Shown one piece after another: positions 17,253 through 26,104 of a stretch of 46,894 bases of DNA; within the stretch, counting starts at the first letter, position 1; the number at the start of each line of letters is the position of its first letter. The notes beneath the pieces are model-generated. The model was not told the DNA's origin. It did no database searches and was given only the letters and a program-made list of their open reading frames with translations. The DNA lies in the NCBI GenBank assembly GCA_045617845.1, contig JAZLJL010000013.1:1-46894 (forward strand). Reading direction: 5' to 3'. Source of the DNA: UBA1181 sp045617845 (GTDB lineage: Bacteria; Bacteroidota; Bacteroidia; Bacteroidales; Paludibacteraceae). A program made the translations under genes and the position numbers.

Positions 17253-17758
17253 ATATAGGAAACTATTTCCGACAATTCTTTTCTATTTTTCGCAGGGACA
17301 TCCTTAGAAGAAGGGTATCCGATAGGGACAATCACACAAGGCTCCCACGAGTCAGGCAAAGCCAACAACGAACGACACGCAGGCACATCGAAATTGCACA
17401 CCCAACACGTACCCAAGCCCAAAGAGGCGGCGGCCAATGTCAGATGTTCTGTAGCGATCGCCACGTCGATATCGCAATGGTCCTTCCCGTCAGCGGGACG
17501 TTTCCATGAAGCGGCATGGTCTCCGCAGACTACGACATAAGCAGGAGCCGTAGCGAACCAATCCCGGTCATAGCACTTTTGCAAGCTTTTCCTCGCGCCG
17601 TCACTACGGACGACGACAAACTTCCATGGCTGTTTATTGACGGCAGAAGGCGCCAAACGAGCGGAAGACAACACCTTTTCCATCAAATCATCCGGAACAG
17701 GGCGGGAGTCATAACTTCTAACCGAATAACGGGACAAAGATAAACCCAGGAAATCCAT
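17249..17758 (-). CDS. Nitroreductase family protein
   Basis: This 169-residue FMN-dependent reductase of the nitroreductase fold has RYSVRSYDSRPVP near the N-terminus and APSAVNKQPWKFVVV binding the flavin, and LGLGTCWVCNFD in the C-terminal half. It is the short single-domain form common in anaerobes. The physiological acceptor is unknown. The stop overlaps the start of the lipoprotein gene by four bases (ATGA). Confidence 0.88.
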   Translation of the reverse strand: MDFLGLSLSRYSVRSYDSRPVPDDLMEKVLSSARLAPSAVNKQPWKFVVVRSDGARKSLQKCYDRDWFATAPAYVVVCGDHAASWKRPADGKDHCDIDVAIATEHLTLAAASLGLGTCWVCNFDVPACRSLLALPDSWEPCVIVPIGYPSSKDVPAKNRKELSEIVSYI

Positions 17759-17764
17759 ATCAAA

Positions 17765-18289
17765 TCATTTAAACGATTTAACCTCACTCTTCAACGCCTT
17801 CAAAGCCAAGTCGATAGGCGTTTCCTGTACTTCATTGTATCGTTCCACGATCATTTTGGAGAGTTGCAAAGCGGGCAATTCGTCAGGCATCTCGGAAGCG
17901 GTGGAATTGATCAGTTGAATCAAGCACTCCTTAGCGTTCTTTGTCAACAACCACACGTCGTTGCCGACATAAATCTGTTGAGTGACATTGTGTTCGAACT
18001 CCTCGCGGATTGTGTTCAGCAGAGCCACATGGAGTTCATGCACATTCATGTTCGGCATTTGGGTTCTGACGAGCAAAGACTCCGGTTTCATGCGCTCCAA
18101 GAAGAGAGCGATACGTTCGTAGGCTGTCAACTTCACTGGAGTAAGCGCCTTTGCGGTCTCTTTCTTCAGTTCGTAGAAACGCGTACGTTCAGCGTTGCGC
18201 AACAAATCACGCATCACATAATAGGCGGCGAGCAACACCAATACGCCAGGGATAGTTATTTTAGCTAATTCTAATAAATAAGACAACAT
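17765..18289 (-). CDS. One-TM conserved Bacteroidota protein
   Basis: This 174-residue protein has an N-terminal membrane anchor (about residues 11-28) followed by a mostly helical cytoplasmic domain (ERIALFLERMKPESLLVRT, EEFEHNVTQQIYV). I recognise it as a conserved uncharacterised Bacteroidota type (possibly the group catalogued as DUF7935), but no function is known. It sits six bases from the nitroreductase and 16 from the glycosyltransferase. Confidence 0.7.
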   Translation of the reverse strand: MLSYLLELAKITIPGVLVLLAAYYVMRDLLRNAERTRFYELKKETAKALTPVKLTAYERIALFLERMKPESLLVRTQMPNMNVHELHVALLNTIREEFEHNVTQQIYVGNDVWLLTKNAKECLIQLINSTASEMPDELPALQLSKMIVERYNEVQETPIDLALKALKSEVKSFK

Positions 18290-18305
18290 ATAATCACTGT
18301 AAAAA

Positions 18306-19265
18306 TTAATTCAAATTCAAAGTACACTCCAACTTATAATCATTACGTTCGGAAGAATTACGAGCTACCATTTCGGCGAGGAATCCGCTCAAGAACAGTT
18401 GGGTTCCGATAACCATCATGGTCAAAGCCACATAGAAATAAGGACTATCCGTAACCAAAGGAGCGCTTGCTCCATCAAGTATATAAGACAACTTGATTCC
18501 GCCGACCACACAGACAGCGACAAAACCGACGAAGAACATCAAGGAACCGACCACGCCGAAGAAATGCATCGGTTTTTTACCGAAAGTGGAAAGGAACCAC
18601 AATGTGAGCAAATCCAGATAGCCGTTCACGAAGCGGTTGAGACCGAATTTCGTGGAGCCATACTTTCGAGCCTGATGGATAACAACCTTCTCGCCGATTT
18701 TCTTGAAGCCAGCGTTTTTAGCCAAATAAGGGATATATCTATGCATCTCACCATAGACTTCGATGCTCTTCACGACATTTTTCCTATAAGCCTTCAATCC
18801 GCAGTTGAAATCATGCAATTTGATGCCAGAGATCATACGGGTAGTCGCATTGAACAATTTGGAAGGAAGGTTCTTGGCCAATTTGGAATCATACCTTTTT
18901 TTCTTCCAGCCCGACACCAAATCGTAGCCATCCTTCGTCACCATGCGATATAATTCAGGGATTTCATCGGGGCTATCCTGTAAGTCAGCGTCCATTGTAA
19001 TGACGACGTCGCCTTGCGCGCGATCGAAGCCGCAATACAAAGCGGCCGATTTGCCATAATTACGGCGGAACTTGATTCCCTTGACCGCGTCATTCTCTTT
19101 CGACAAGGATTCGATGACACCCCAAGAGTTGTCGGTGCTGCCATCATTCACAAAAATGACTTCGTAAGAGAAGCCATTCGCCTCCATCACGCGCTTAATC
19201 CACGCGAAGAGTTCAGGAAGAGACTCTTCCTCGTTATATAAAGGGACGATTACTGAAATGTCCAT
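18306..19265 (-). CDS. Family 2 glycosyltransferase (DPM/GtrB-like)
   Basis: This 319-residue membrane-bound GT2 enzyme has a GT-A domain with SVIVPLYNEEESLPEL at the N-terminus and the DADLQDSPDEIPEL metal/nucleotide motif near residue 92, followed by NCGLKAYRK. Two C-terminal membrane segments (about 233-257 and 268-292) follow. This layout matches enzymes that load a sugar onto undecaprenyl phosphate (GtrB, ArnC, dolichol-phosphate mannosyltransferase). It likely supplies a lipid-linked sugar for envelope glycan modification; the sugar is unknown. It is the second gene of the unit starting at 19780. Confidence 0.9.
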   Translation of the reverse strand: MDISVIVPLYNEEESLPELFAWIKRVMEANGFSYEVIFVNDGSTDNSWGVIESLSKENDAVKGIKFRRNYGKSAALYCGFDRAQGDVVITMDADLQDSPDEIPELYRMVTKDGYDLVSGWKKKRYDSKLAKNLPSKLFNATTRMISGIKLHDFNCGLKAYRKNVVKSIEVYGEMHRYIPYLAKNAGFKKIGEKVVIHQARKYGSTKFGLNRFVNGYLDLLTLWFLSTFGKKPMHFFGVVGSLMFFVGFVAVCVVGGIKLSYILDGASAPLVTDSPYFYVALTMMVIGTQLFLSGFLAEMVARNSSERNDYKLECTLNLN

Positions 19266-19276
19266 ATCTATAAATA

Positions 19277-19780
19277 TTATTTATTTTTTCTAACAGCGAA
19301 AAATGAAGTGACGAGGGAGACGATGACTCCGAGGAACGTAAAGCTCCAAATAGAAGAGAACGCCATGTCCACCGCAGTCGTCCTACTCATCTGTTCGACG
19401 GCCTCCTTCTGCTCTGGTGTCTCGGCATACTTTTCCCACATTTGGGAGGATGCGGTCAACATTTCGGAGAATCCTTCCGGATTCAGCCACTTACAATAAA
19501 TGCAAACGGCAACCGCCACAATAGTCGATGCGAAAAAAGAGACATACACGCCAACGAGAAGTGCCCTTCCATAGGTGATCTCACCATTGAGGAGTTCCGT
19601 TTTGTACATCATCGTAGTCCGCATAATGTAACGATAATACACTACCGGAAGCATTATCATCAACAGCAAAGAGAAGGAAGGCAAGAGTACAGTCATCAAA
19701 AAACAGCCGACGAGCACCAAGCCCAAAACCAAGCCTCCCATCATCGAACATGTGATAATATTCTGCTCTTTCGTCTCCAT
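19277..19780 (-). CDS. DUF4199 family membrane protein
   Basis: This 167-residue membrane protein with four predicted helices has the pattern of the Bacteroidota DUF4199 family (start METKEQNIITCSMMGGLVLG, with a GEITYGRALLVGVYVSFFAS middle). The function is unknown; in many genomes it neighbours a GT2 gene of the type found next here. The frame opens 24 codons further upstream, but the ATG at 19780 fits the family and the promoter box at 19797-19804 lies just before it. Confidence 0.85.
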   Translation of the reverse strand: METKEQNIITCSMMGGLVLGLVLVGCFLMTVLLPSFSLLLMIMLPVVYYRYIMRTTMMYKTELLNGEITYGRALLVGVYVSFFASTIVAVAVCIYCKWLNPEGFSEMLTASSQMWEKYAETPEQKEAVEQMSRTTAVDMAFSSIWSFTFLGVIVSLVTSFFAVRKNK

Positions 19781-19796
19781 TTTCCTAATTTTTACG

Positions 19797-19804
19797 CAAA
19801 AATA
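19797..19804 (-). promoter_or_regulatory. -7 box (TATTTTTG) of the DUF4199-GT2 unit
   Basis: An exact TAnnTTTG on the minus strand lies 16 bases before the ATG at 19780, placing the promoter for the six-gene unit that runs down to 15833. Confidence 0.5.
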
Positions 19805-19857
19805 CTCATTTTTCAGTCCGAACCGTAATTTTTCAAGAAAATAATTAGACAAAAATG

Positions 19858-19887
19858 TTTGGGATAAGAAAAAAATGTCTACTTTCG
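19858..19887 (+). promoter_or_regulatory. Promoter of SRP RNA
   Basis: A -33 TTTG at 19858-19861 and a near-consensus -7 box TACTTTCG at 19880-19887 are separated by 18 bases, immediately upstream of the SRP RNA. Both elements match the Bacteroidota primary sigma pattern. Confidence 0.6.
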
Positions 19888-19888
19888 C

Positions 19889-19990
19889 GGTGGGTAAGTC
19901 CTACACGACCAGCTCCCTTCTAAGTCCCCAGGGCTTGACCGCAGCAAGGAAAGTTGGTTGATGCGGTGCGATGTAGTAAGCTTGCCCACC
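19889..19990 (+). ncRNA. ffs: Signal recognition particle RNA (small bacterial type)
   Basis: This is a 102-base RNA whose ends pair (GGTGGGTAAG with CTTGCCCACC, one G-U). The apical domain carries the conserved SRP core: CCCCAGG, then TGACCGCAGCAAGG, and the opposite strand with AAAGTTGG. It binds Ffh to target nascent membrane and exported proteins. It is followed after one base by tRNA-Thr. Confidence 0.9.
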
Positions 19991-19991
19991 T

Positions 19992-20068
19992 GCCTCTTTA
20001 GCTCAGTTGGCCAGAGCACGTGATTTGTAATCTCGGGGTCGTTGGTTCGAATCCGACAAGAGGCTCCA
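19992..20068 (+). tRNA. tRNA-Thr (TGT anticodon), CCA encoded
   Basis: The cloverleaf has acceptor GCCTCTT/AAGAGGC, D arm AGCTCAGTTGGCCAGAGC, anticodon loop TTTGTAA (TGT) and T loop GGTTCGAATCC, with discriminator T and a genomic CCA at 20066-20068. It starts one base after the SRP RNA, so both are probably cut from one precursor. Confidence 0.95.
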
Positions 20069-20086
20069 AAAGGAGCGAAAAAGACG

Positions 20087-20114
20087 AAGGAACAAGTGAT
20101 TGTTCCTTTTTTTT
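20087..20114 (+). terminator. Terminator of the SRP RNA-tRNA unit
   Basis: A nine-pair stem (AAGGAACAA / TTGTTCCTT) with loop GTGA is followed by a T run. Confidence 0.85.
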
Positions 20115-20144
20115 GCACATTTACTTATCACCTCAGAATTTCAC

Positions 20145-20186
20145 AAAAAAGAAGCGGCGCCCGCATTTCGATGGGGGCGCCGCTTC
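20145..20186 (-). terminator. Hairpin terminator after the small membrane protein gene
   Basis: A 12-pair GC-rich stem (GAAGCGGCGCCC with its complement) is followed on the minus strand by six T. It serves the gene ending at 20207. Confidence 0.8.
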
Positions 20187-20206
20187 TTCTTGTTACCAAG
20201 AAATCC

Positions 20207-20503
20207 TTAGCCATGATATCCTTGAATAGCATGACAAGCCATGACGACAAAAAGAATTCCAGCCACACAGATGCCTAGTAATTCAGACAGCACGACCGCC
20301 AGAACAGCCTTCACAGATTTGTTTACCTCTTCTGTATGGCGACAATATCCGAAGTAGGACAATAAAATATTAAATACCAAAATAACAGGGCCACATAATA
20401 ACATCCAATCCGAATTTTTCGAGATAATTGACATAACCGCAACACATTTCGACGCAACAGACAACACGGACAAGACACACAATGTCGATAAAAAAGTCTT
20501 CAT
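20207..20503 (-). CDS. Small hypothetical membrane protein
   Basis: This 98-residue protein has an N-terminal hydrophobic segment or signal sequence (about 5-25), a second hydrophobic helix (34-51) and a third (66-90), with a short charged loop between the last two. The arrangement resembles small TrbC/VirB2-like membrane proteins, but I see no decisive motif and do not name it. It lies downstream of the GH44 gene on the same strand and has its own strong terminator. The terminator and clean start support a real gene. Confidence 0.55.
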   Translation of the reverse strand: MKTFLSTLCVLSVLSVASKCVAVMSIISKNSDWMLLCGPVILVFNILLSYFGYCRHTEEVNKSVKAVLAVVLSELLGICVAGILFVVMACHAIQGYHG

Positions 20504-20550
20504 ACTCTATTCCATTCTTATTTTACATACATTCCTTCTTATTGGATTCA

Positions 20551-22434
20551 TCACTTTCTTACCAACACCTTCTTAGCCACCACACCAGGCTCCATATTCA
20601 GGCCAACCATATAGACGCCGACAGGGAGTCCGGAGAAATCCACACGAAAATCAGCCGTAGCCTCAACACCAACGGAAGAGAAAACTTTACGTCCCATCAC
20701 ATCATAGACATCGACAGAAGAGACGAGTCCGTCCACATTGGAGAGGTGGAGACAACCGTCGGTCGGATCGAAATAAGAGCGTTCGGACGCGAGGCACCTC
20801 ACGTTCTCAATGCCCGTCGCCTCATTACTTAAGACAAGAGCGGTAATGGATTTAGCCGGCAATATGACAGAAAGTTTATTATTCTCAGCATTCACATACC
20901 CAACTTTCAGAGCGTTCTCCTCATGGGAGACGAACGTTTCCTTATTCGGCAAATCATATAACTGATATTTTTTATAGACGCCATCGCCGACACTTATGTT
21001 ATCCACATCCACATCCACTATATATTCCTCCTTCTCGGAACGGTTCACCAAAATGACAGTCAAGGAATCGTTCGTTGCGCTCACCGTAGAAAAAGCGGAG
21101 ACATTAGCGGAGGAAGAAGAGGAAGAGACGCTAATGTTCTTAGAATAACGGCTAAAGAGATGAACGGTCTCCCACATGCCGGTCTGCCATTCCCAAGGGG
21201 AGAAGATTTCCACTCCATTCTCCATGAAGGTGCCGAGGAAAGAACCATAAGTGAGGGCGACAATATTCGGGTCAGAAGTTTTGAACGCAGTCTCAGTCAA
21301 CGCCAAAGTGATGCCATGACCTTCACCGAAATGTTCGTTCAGCCAATCGTTGACACGAGCGAAGATATATTCGTTAGAGATGTTCGCCCAACCGCCATTA
21401 ATTGTTTTCAAGCCATTCGCCTCTGGGCAAGAGTAATCCTTGTCAAAAAAGACGCGGTGCAAGCTCATCAGCCCCTTGAATGTGGAAGTTGTCGGATACC
21501 AATGGATGTCGAATACATCAAGCAGACGCACGCCAGAAGCCTTTTGTTCATCAGCGATACGTTTGATGAAGTATTCCAACCAGCAATAATAACGTCCATC
21601 AATCATCAAGTTCTCCTCCCTGAACTTGAACCATTGCCATTCATTAGCGGCGACAGGTCCGCAAAGTTTGATATCAGGATAGAGCGCCCTCGCCTTTTTC
21701 GCCACAGCGATATACTTGTCGATAAACTCATCCGCAGTGAACTCCAGCGGAAGGTCATCATGAGTGGAGCACCAGATTTCAGGCTCATTGTCCATACTCC
21801 AATAGACGAGTTTAGACATATCCAACTTACGTTCATTCTTCCAATAATCCAAAATAGCAGTCGTGGAATCCGCAGGCCACTCCTTCAAATAGAGGGTGTA
21901 GTCACCATCCACCTCAGCCTTGCTTCCACTTCCCACAACGCCGCCACCAGCCAAGTTTTGGGAAGTTCCCTCCCACCATTGGGAATAATTATAGGAATAA
22001 TCATCGAAATTATAAGCATCCGAGCTTGCCGCATAACCAGACAACTGGAAAGAGAACATCGCCTGTACATCGGGGATATTATTCATAATCCTAGAAGCGG
22101 AAGCATCCCAATCATGCTTATAGACATTATTATACCAATCCGGATGGCTAGAAAGGTGAGCCCGCCAATTATACTTAGAGGAATTATTACCACCCGATTG
22201 GCGAGTGAAATGAATGCCAGCTTCCTTCATCAAGTTCACCTCCTTCTTTTCCGAGGAAGAAAGAGAGGAAAAAGAAGTTTCGTCCGAAATACATTTATTT
22301 TTTCCGAAGATATACGGAGAGACGGTTTTCCTGCCCGCATCCGCGTCAACCTTCACTTCGACGGCAGTCTGCCCCATGGCAGGGGAAGAACAGAGCAATC
22401 CTAAACATAAGGCATGTAATACAATATTTCTCAT
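20551..22434 (-). CDS. T9SS-sorted glycoside hydrolase family 44
   Basis: This 627-residue secreted glycanase has a signal peptide (residues 1-21, ending AMGQ), a GH44 catalytic domain and a C-terminal T9SS sorting domain (last about 75 residues, with VDVYDVMGRKV and LPVGVYMVGL, ending KKVLVRK). GH44 enzymes cleave beta-1,4-glucans such as cellulose, xyloglucan or glucomannan. The acid/base Glu217 in YWSMDNEPEIW and the nucleophile Glu381 in LALTETAF are both present, with the STHDD segment typical of the family. It would be exported by the Sec pathway and then displayed or released through the T9SS. It suggests plant-polysaccharide use. No sugar transporter is adjacent. Confidence 0.85.
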   Translation of the reverse strand: MRNIVLHALCLGLLCSSPAMGQTAVEVKVDADAGRKTVSPYIFGKNKCISDETSFSSLSSSEKKEVNLMKEAGIHFTRQSGGNNSSKYNWRAHLSSHPDWYNNVYKHDWDASASRIMNNIPDVQAMFSFQLSGYAASSDAYNFDDYSYNYSQWWEGTSQNLAGGGVVGSGSKAEVDGDYTLYLKEWPADSTTAILDYWKNERKLDMSKLVYWSMDNEPEIWCSTHDDLPLEFTADEFIDKYIAVAKKARALYPDIKLCGPVAANEWQWFKFREENLMIDGRYYCWLEYFIKRIADEQKASGVRLLDVFDIHWYPTTSTFKGLMSLHRVFFDKDYSCPEANGLKTINGGWANISNEYIFARVNDWLNEHFGEGHGITLALTETAFKTSDPNIVALTYGSFLGTFMENGVEIFSPWEWQTGMWETVHLFSRYSKNISVSSSSSSANVSAFSTVSATNDSLTVILVNRSEKEEYIVDVDVDNISVGDGVYKKYQLYDLPNKETFVSHEENALKVGYVNAENNKLSVILPAKSITALVLSNEATGIENVRCLASERSYFDPTDGCLHLSNVDGLVSSVDVYDVMGRKVFSSVGVEATADFRVDFSGLPVGVYMVGLNMEPGVVAKKVLVRK

Positions 22435-22480
22435 ATAAATAATTTTTCACTAATTAAACATTCATATAGAACACTCACAA

Positions 22481-24400
22481 CTATTTCTTTTTCAAACGAA
22501 TCCAATCAGCATCATCCACCTCAACCACGTCCATGTCACGCAAGTGGCGGATGGCGGACAAGACCTTCGACTCCTCCATGTCGATCATAGGCAGCAACGA
22601 ACGGATCGGTTTCGGCGAATCAGACAATTCCGAGAACAGGAATTCCCGCACCGTATCGAAGGCATAATTGGTCAAACCAACATCATTCTTCGCCAAACAA
22701 TAGTCACATGCGCCGCAATTATGGGAATTCTCATCGCCAAAATAGTGGAGAAGCATACGGCTACGACAGTGGGAATCGTCGGTAGCATAAGCAATCACCC
22801 TTTCGATTCTTTTAGAGAAGCGGTCCATACGTTCCTCATAAACCTCCCTAGAAATGAAAAGGCGGGACTCGTCCACCCTATTCCTCACATACTTAATGTA
22901 AGGCGTTTTCTTTCCAGGAATATAATCGATCACACCATAATAACGCAGTTTGGAGAGTTTATGGTACATCTCGTCACGGGTAAGTCCCAAACGTTTCGCC
23001 ATGTCAGCCTCATCGATACGCACATAGTCGGCGAAGAGCCCGGAGTAAGTACGCAGCAACAACTCCAGGATATCGTCCAAGACAGGTTCCGAGGAGAAAT
23101 CAAAGTCATAGAGTTTACGTCGCGGTACGGAGAACATCACGCTGGACCCCAAGTTCAGTTCGTCCGTCAGTTCCAAATATTCAGCCTGTTGTAAAATCTT
23201 CAATGCGCTGAATGTCTGTGTGATAGGCAAACGGAAAGAAGAACAAAACTCACTGAGGCTAAAACCATGGACAAAGCCCTCGCCTTCACCCTCCCCGATT
23301 TGAAAGTAACAAGCCAGTTTGGTATAGATATCCTTGATGAAATCCCTAGAAGGGAATGATTCAGGAATACGTTTCTTCAGATTCGTAACATCCTGTTTAT
23401 CATAGAGTAGCGTTGCATACGAGCGTAATCCGTCACGTCCCGCACGACCCGCCTCCTGGAAGTAAGCCTCCAACGTATCGGGGAGGTCCACATGGATGAC
23501 AGTGCGCACATCAGGTTTATCGATACCCATACCGAAAGCGTTCGTGGAGACAATCACACGGCACTCGCCCGATTTCCAAGCCTCCTGTTTCCTGTCCTTG
23601 GTCTCCTGACTAAGGCCAGCATGGAAATGGTCGGCGGGGATGCCCTGCTGCTTCAGCCAGTCGGCGATCTCCTTCGTCTTCTCACGGCTACGCACATAAA
23701 CGATGGAAGTGCCAGGCACCGAATCGAGGATACGCTTCATCTGTCCCATCTTATCAGAGGTCTTGCGGACCACATACGCGATATTCTTTCGTTCGAAGCT
23801 TTTTTGGAACACAAGTCCGTTTCGGAAACGCAGTTGCCGCTGGATGTCCTCCACCACGTCGGGCGTGGCGGTGGCGGTCAGAGCCAAGACAGGCACCGTT
23901 GGCAAAAGGTCACGCACATCAGCGATATGCAGATAAGAAGGGCGGAAATCATACCCCCACTGGGAAATACAATGGGACTCGTCCACCGCGATCATGCAGA
24001 CGTCCATCAGTTTCATCCTACTCAGGAAAAGCTCCGTTCCCAGACGCTCCGGAGAGACATACAAAAACTTGTAATCACCATAGACGCAGTTATCCAACGT
24101 CGTGAAAATCTCCTCATTGGTCATCCCGGAATAGATGGCAGCCGCCAAAATCCCCTTGCTTTTCAAATTGTCCACCTGGTCTTTCATCAAAGCGATAAGC
24201 GGAGTAACCACCAAGCAGATGCCCTTCATAGCGAGCGCAGGCACTTGGAACGTGATGCTTTTTCCTCCTCCGGTAGGCATAAGGCCCAAGACATCATGGC
24301 CTTCGTAAGCGGCGCGCACGATGTCCAACTGGAGCGGACGGAAATCCGGATATCCCCAATACTTACGCAGAATAGATTTGAAAATATTATCGTCAACCAT
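22481..24400 (-). CDS. recQ: ATP-dependent DNA helicase RecQ
   Basis: This 639-residue RecQ-family 3'-5' helicase acts in recombination and replication-fork repair. The Walker A motif TGGGKS is at residues 43-48 and the DESH box at 140-143, followed by SQWGYDFRPSY; helicase motif VI (QEAGRAGRDG) is clear. An RQC zinc-binding region (HNCGACDYC, four cysteines) and a winged helix follow. No HRDC domain is visible at the C-terminus. The frame opens 11 codons upstream of the chosen ATG at 24400 (MVDDNIFKS), which leaves room for the divergent promoter of the next gene. Confidence 0.93.
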   Translation of the reverse strand: MVDDNIFKSILRKYWGYPDFRPLQLDIVRAAYEGHDVLGLMPTGGGKSITFQVPALAMKGICLVVTPLIALMKDQVDNLKSKGILAAAIYSGMTNEEIFTTLDNCVYGDYKFLYVSPERLGTELFLSRMKLMDVCMIAVDESHCISQWGYDFRPSYLHIADVRDLLPTVPVLALTATATPDVVEDIQRQLRFRNGLVFQKSFERKNIAYVVRKTSDKMGQMKRILDSVPGTSIVYVRSREKTKEIADWLKQQGIPADHFHAGLSQETKDRKQEAWKSGECRVIVSTNAFGMGIDKPDVRTVIHVDLPDTLEAYFQEAGRAGRDGLRSYATLLYDKQDVTNLKKRIPESFPSRDFIKDIYTKLACYFQIGEGEGEGFVHGFSLSEFCSSFRLPITQTFSALKILQQAEYLELTDELNLGSSVMFSVPRRKLYDFDFSSEPVLDDILELLLRTYSGLFADYVRIDEADMAKRLGLTRDEMYHKLSKLRYYGVIDYIPGKKTPYIKYVRNRVDESRLFISREVYEERMDRFSKRIERVIAYATDDSHCRSRMLLHYFGDENSHNCGACDYCLAKNDVGLTNYAFDTVREFLFSELSDSPKPIRSLLPMIDMEESKVLSAIRHLRDMDVVEVDDADWIRLKKK

Positions 24401-24422
24401 GAGAAAATTTACATTAAAAAAA

Positions 24423-24430
24423 TAACTTTG
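24423..24430 (+). promoter_or_regulatory. -7 box (TAACTTTG) upstream of DUF4403
   Basis: An exact TAnnTTTG lies in the 99-base divergent gap between recQ and the DUF4403 gene, leaving a leader of roughly 60 bases. A 12-codon frame (24436-24471) in this leader is probably chance. Confidence 0.55.
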
Positions 24431-24499
24431 CAACCATGATCGCCATTAGGCAAACAATTACACGAAGATAATATTTTTGACACATCAAATCAACAAGTA

Positions 24500-25969
24500 A
24501 TGAGAACGAAATTAATATTCATCATAGCATTCTTCCTATGCTTTCAAACAACAGAAGCGAGAAGGAACCGAGAGAAAGTCCAGGAGCCAGACTCAGTGCG
24601 CATAGACACAACCGCGGCGAAGGAATTAGGGATCGAGATAGATGCGCAAAGCGATTCCCTCATCGTGGAAGAGCGTCCGGAAGAGAATTATGTGCCAGTC
24701 GTCTATACGCCGAAGACCTCCACGCTACACATACCCATAGAAATCAACATGGCCCTTATGGAGAAAATCATCAACGACAATTTCCAAGGTCTGATTTATG
24801 AGGACAACGACATCGAGGACGACAGTTTGATGATCAAGGCATGGAAGGAAAAAGATTTCAAGATCACCTACGACGGCAACGAGCTCACCTACGAAGTACC
24901 CATCAAGCTTTGGGTGATGAAACGGTTCGACATAGGCATCACGACAACCGACAGGGAAATCGAAGGCTCCATCAGCATGAAGTTCAAGACGAAAATCGCA
25001 TTCTCCAAGAACTGGGGAATCATCTCAGACACCAAAATCGTCCAATACGAATGGATAAAAGCCCCGACCATCAAAGTCATCGGCTTGAACGTACCCATCA
25101 CCTCCATTGCGGAAAAGCTAATCAAGGATTACCAAGGCGAGATAGGGAAAGCGATCGACAAGTCCATCTGCGAATTCATTCCGCTGAAGAGTTACGTGGA
25201 GAATATCTGGAGCACCGTGCAGGACCCGATAGACATCAGCACAGCGGACTACAAGGCTTGGATCAAGACTACTCCGAAACAACTATACAGCACCCCTATC
25301 GAGGGACAGTACGGGATACTAAGGACCACACTCGGCATCCAATGTCTCATGGAAGTATACATGGGCAAGGCGCCTAAGAGCAACATCAAAACGACGACCA
25401 TCCCAACTTACAAGCAATACAAAAGCACTGACGAAAGCTTCTCCATCAATATCTTGGGAGACATTCCTTTCGAAATGGTGGACTCCGTGGCGAAGAGCAT
25501 CATGATCGGGGAAGTGTTCGGAGAAGGAAGGCATGAAATCAAAGTGGACAGCATCGAGGTATACGGACAAAACAGTGAATTGGTCATCGGTCTGCAGGTC
25601 TCCGGTTTCATCAACGGTAAGATTTATCTGACGGGAACGCCCTACTTCAACCAAGAGACCAGTTCCATCCAAGTGCAGGACGTCGATTACCGCATCACGA
25701 CCAAAAACGTATTGGCGAAGATAGTCAACCTATTCTACAAGAAAGGGTTAAAGAAAAAACTTGAGGAAAATTTAGTCTTCTCATTGAAGGAAGAGCTTTC
25801 TCTCGTCAAGGAGATGAGCCGTTCGGAACTCTTCAACATGGAGGTGATGAAGAACGTAAGGTTGAACGGATTCATCGAACGCCTTAACGTCAATAAGATT
25901 TTCCTCACCGAAGAGGGCATCAAAGTGGATTTGGACATCAAAGGCAAGATGAGTTTGAAGATGCAGTAA
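24500..25969 (+). CDS. DUF4403 family exported protein
   Basis: This 489-residue protein has a signal peptide (residues about 4-20, ending TTEA), an acidic linker and the two-part beta-rich DUF4403 fold. The first half repeats the family pattern (LHIPIEINMALMEKIINDNF; GSISMKFKTKI; KVIGLNVPITSI), and the second half shows the matching EINGKIYLTGTPYF-like segment. DUF4403 proteins resemble tubular lipid-binding (TULIP-like) periplasmic proteins; function is unproven. It has its own promoter in the divergent gap with recQ and a bidirectional hairpin behind it. Confidence 0.85.
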   Translation: MRTKLIFIIAFFLCFQTTEARRNREKVQEPDSVRIDTTAAKELGIEIDAQSDSLIVEERPEENYVPVVYTPKTSTLHIPIEINMALMEKIINDNFQGLIYEDNDIEDDSLMIKAWKEKDFKITYDGNELTYEVPIKLWVMKRFDIGITTTDREIEGSISMKFKTKIAFSKNWGIISDTKIVQYEWIKAPTIKVIGLNVPITSIAEKLIKDYQGEIGKAIDKSICEFIPLKSYVENIWSTVQDPIDISTADYKAWIKTTPKQLYSTPIEGQYGILRTTLGIQCLMEVYMGKAPKSNIKTTTIPTYKQYKSTDESFSINILGDIPFEMVDSVAKSIMIGEVFGEGRHEIKVDSIEVYGQNSELVIGLQVSGFINGKIYLTGTPYFNQETSSIQVQDVDYRITTKNVLAKIVNLFYKKGLKKKLEENLVFSLKEELSLVKEMSRSELFNMEVMKNVRLNGFIERLNVNKIFLTEEGIKVDLDIKGKMSLKMQ

Positions 25970-26034
25970 CCGCACTGCGGAATGGCGGGAAAAACAGTAC
26001 ACTATTCGGTTTGTTTTCAAGTCAATACATCTAC

Positions 26035-26080
26035 AAAAAACGCAAAAGGTTGGACATACGCCAACCTTTTTGCGTTATCA
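26035..26080. terminator. Bidirectional terminator between convergent genes
   Basis: A long stem (AACGCAAAAGGTTGG with its complement, one bulge) and a seven-base loop has A and T runs on its two sides. It separates the DUF4403 gene from the convergent secreted-protein gene. Confidence 0.8.
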
Positions 26081-26104
26081 AAATGTCTAATTCTATTAGA
26101 CATT

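Noticed and set aside
19879..20118. Open frames over the SRP RNA and tRNA-Thr on both strands
   Set aside because: The region is fully explained by two structured RNAs with promoter and terminator.
21160..22404. 414-codon open frame antisense to the GH44 gene
   Set aside because: It mirrors the codon pattern of the strong GH44 gene on the other strand; the translation is Arg/His/Ile-rich without domain, signal or promoter.
23492..24439. 315-codon open frame antisense to recQ
   Set aside because: Shadow of recQ; the translation is His/Arg-rich and has no family features.
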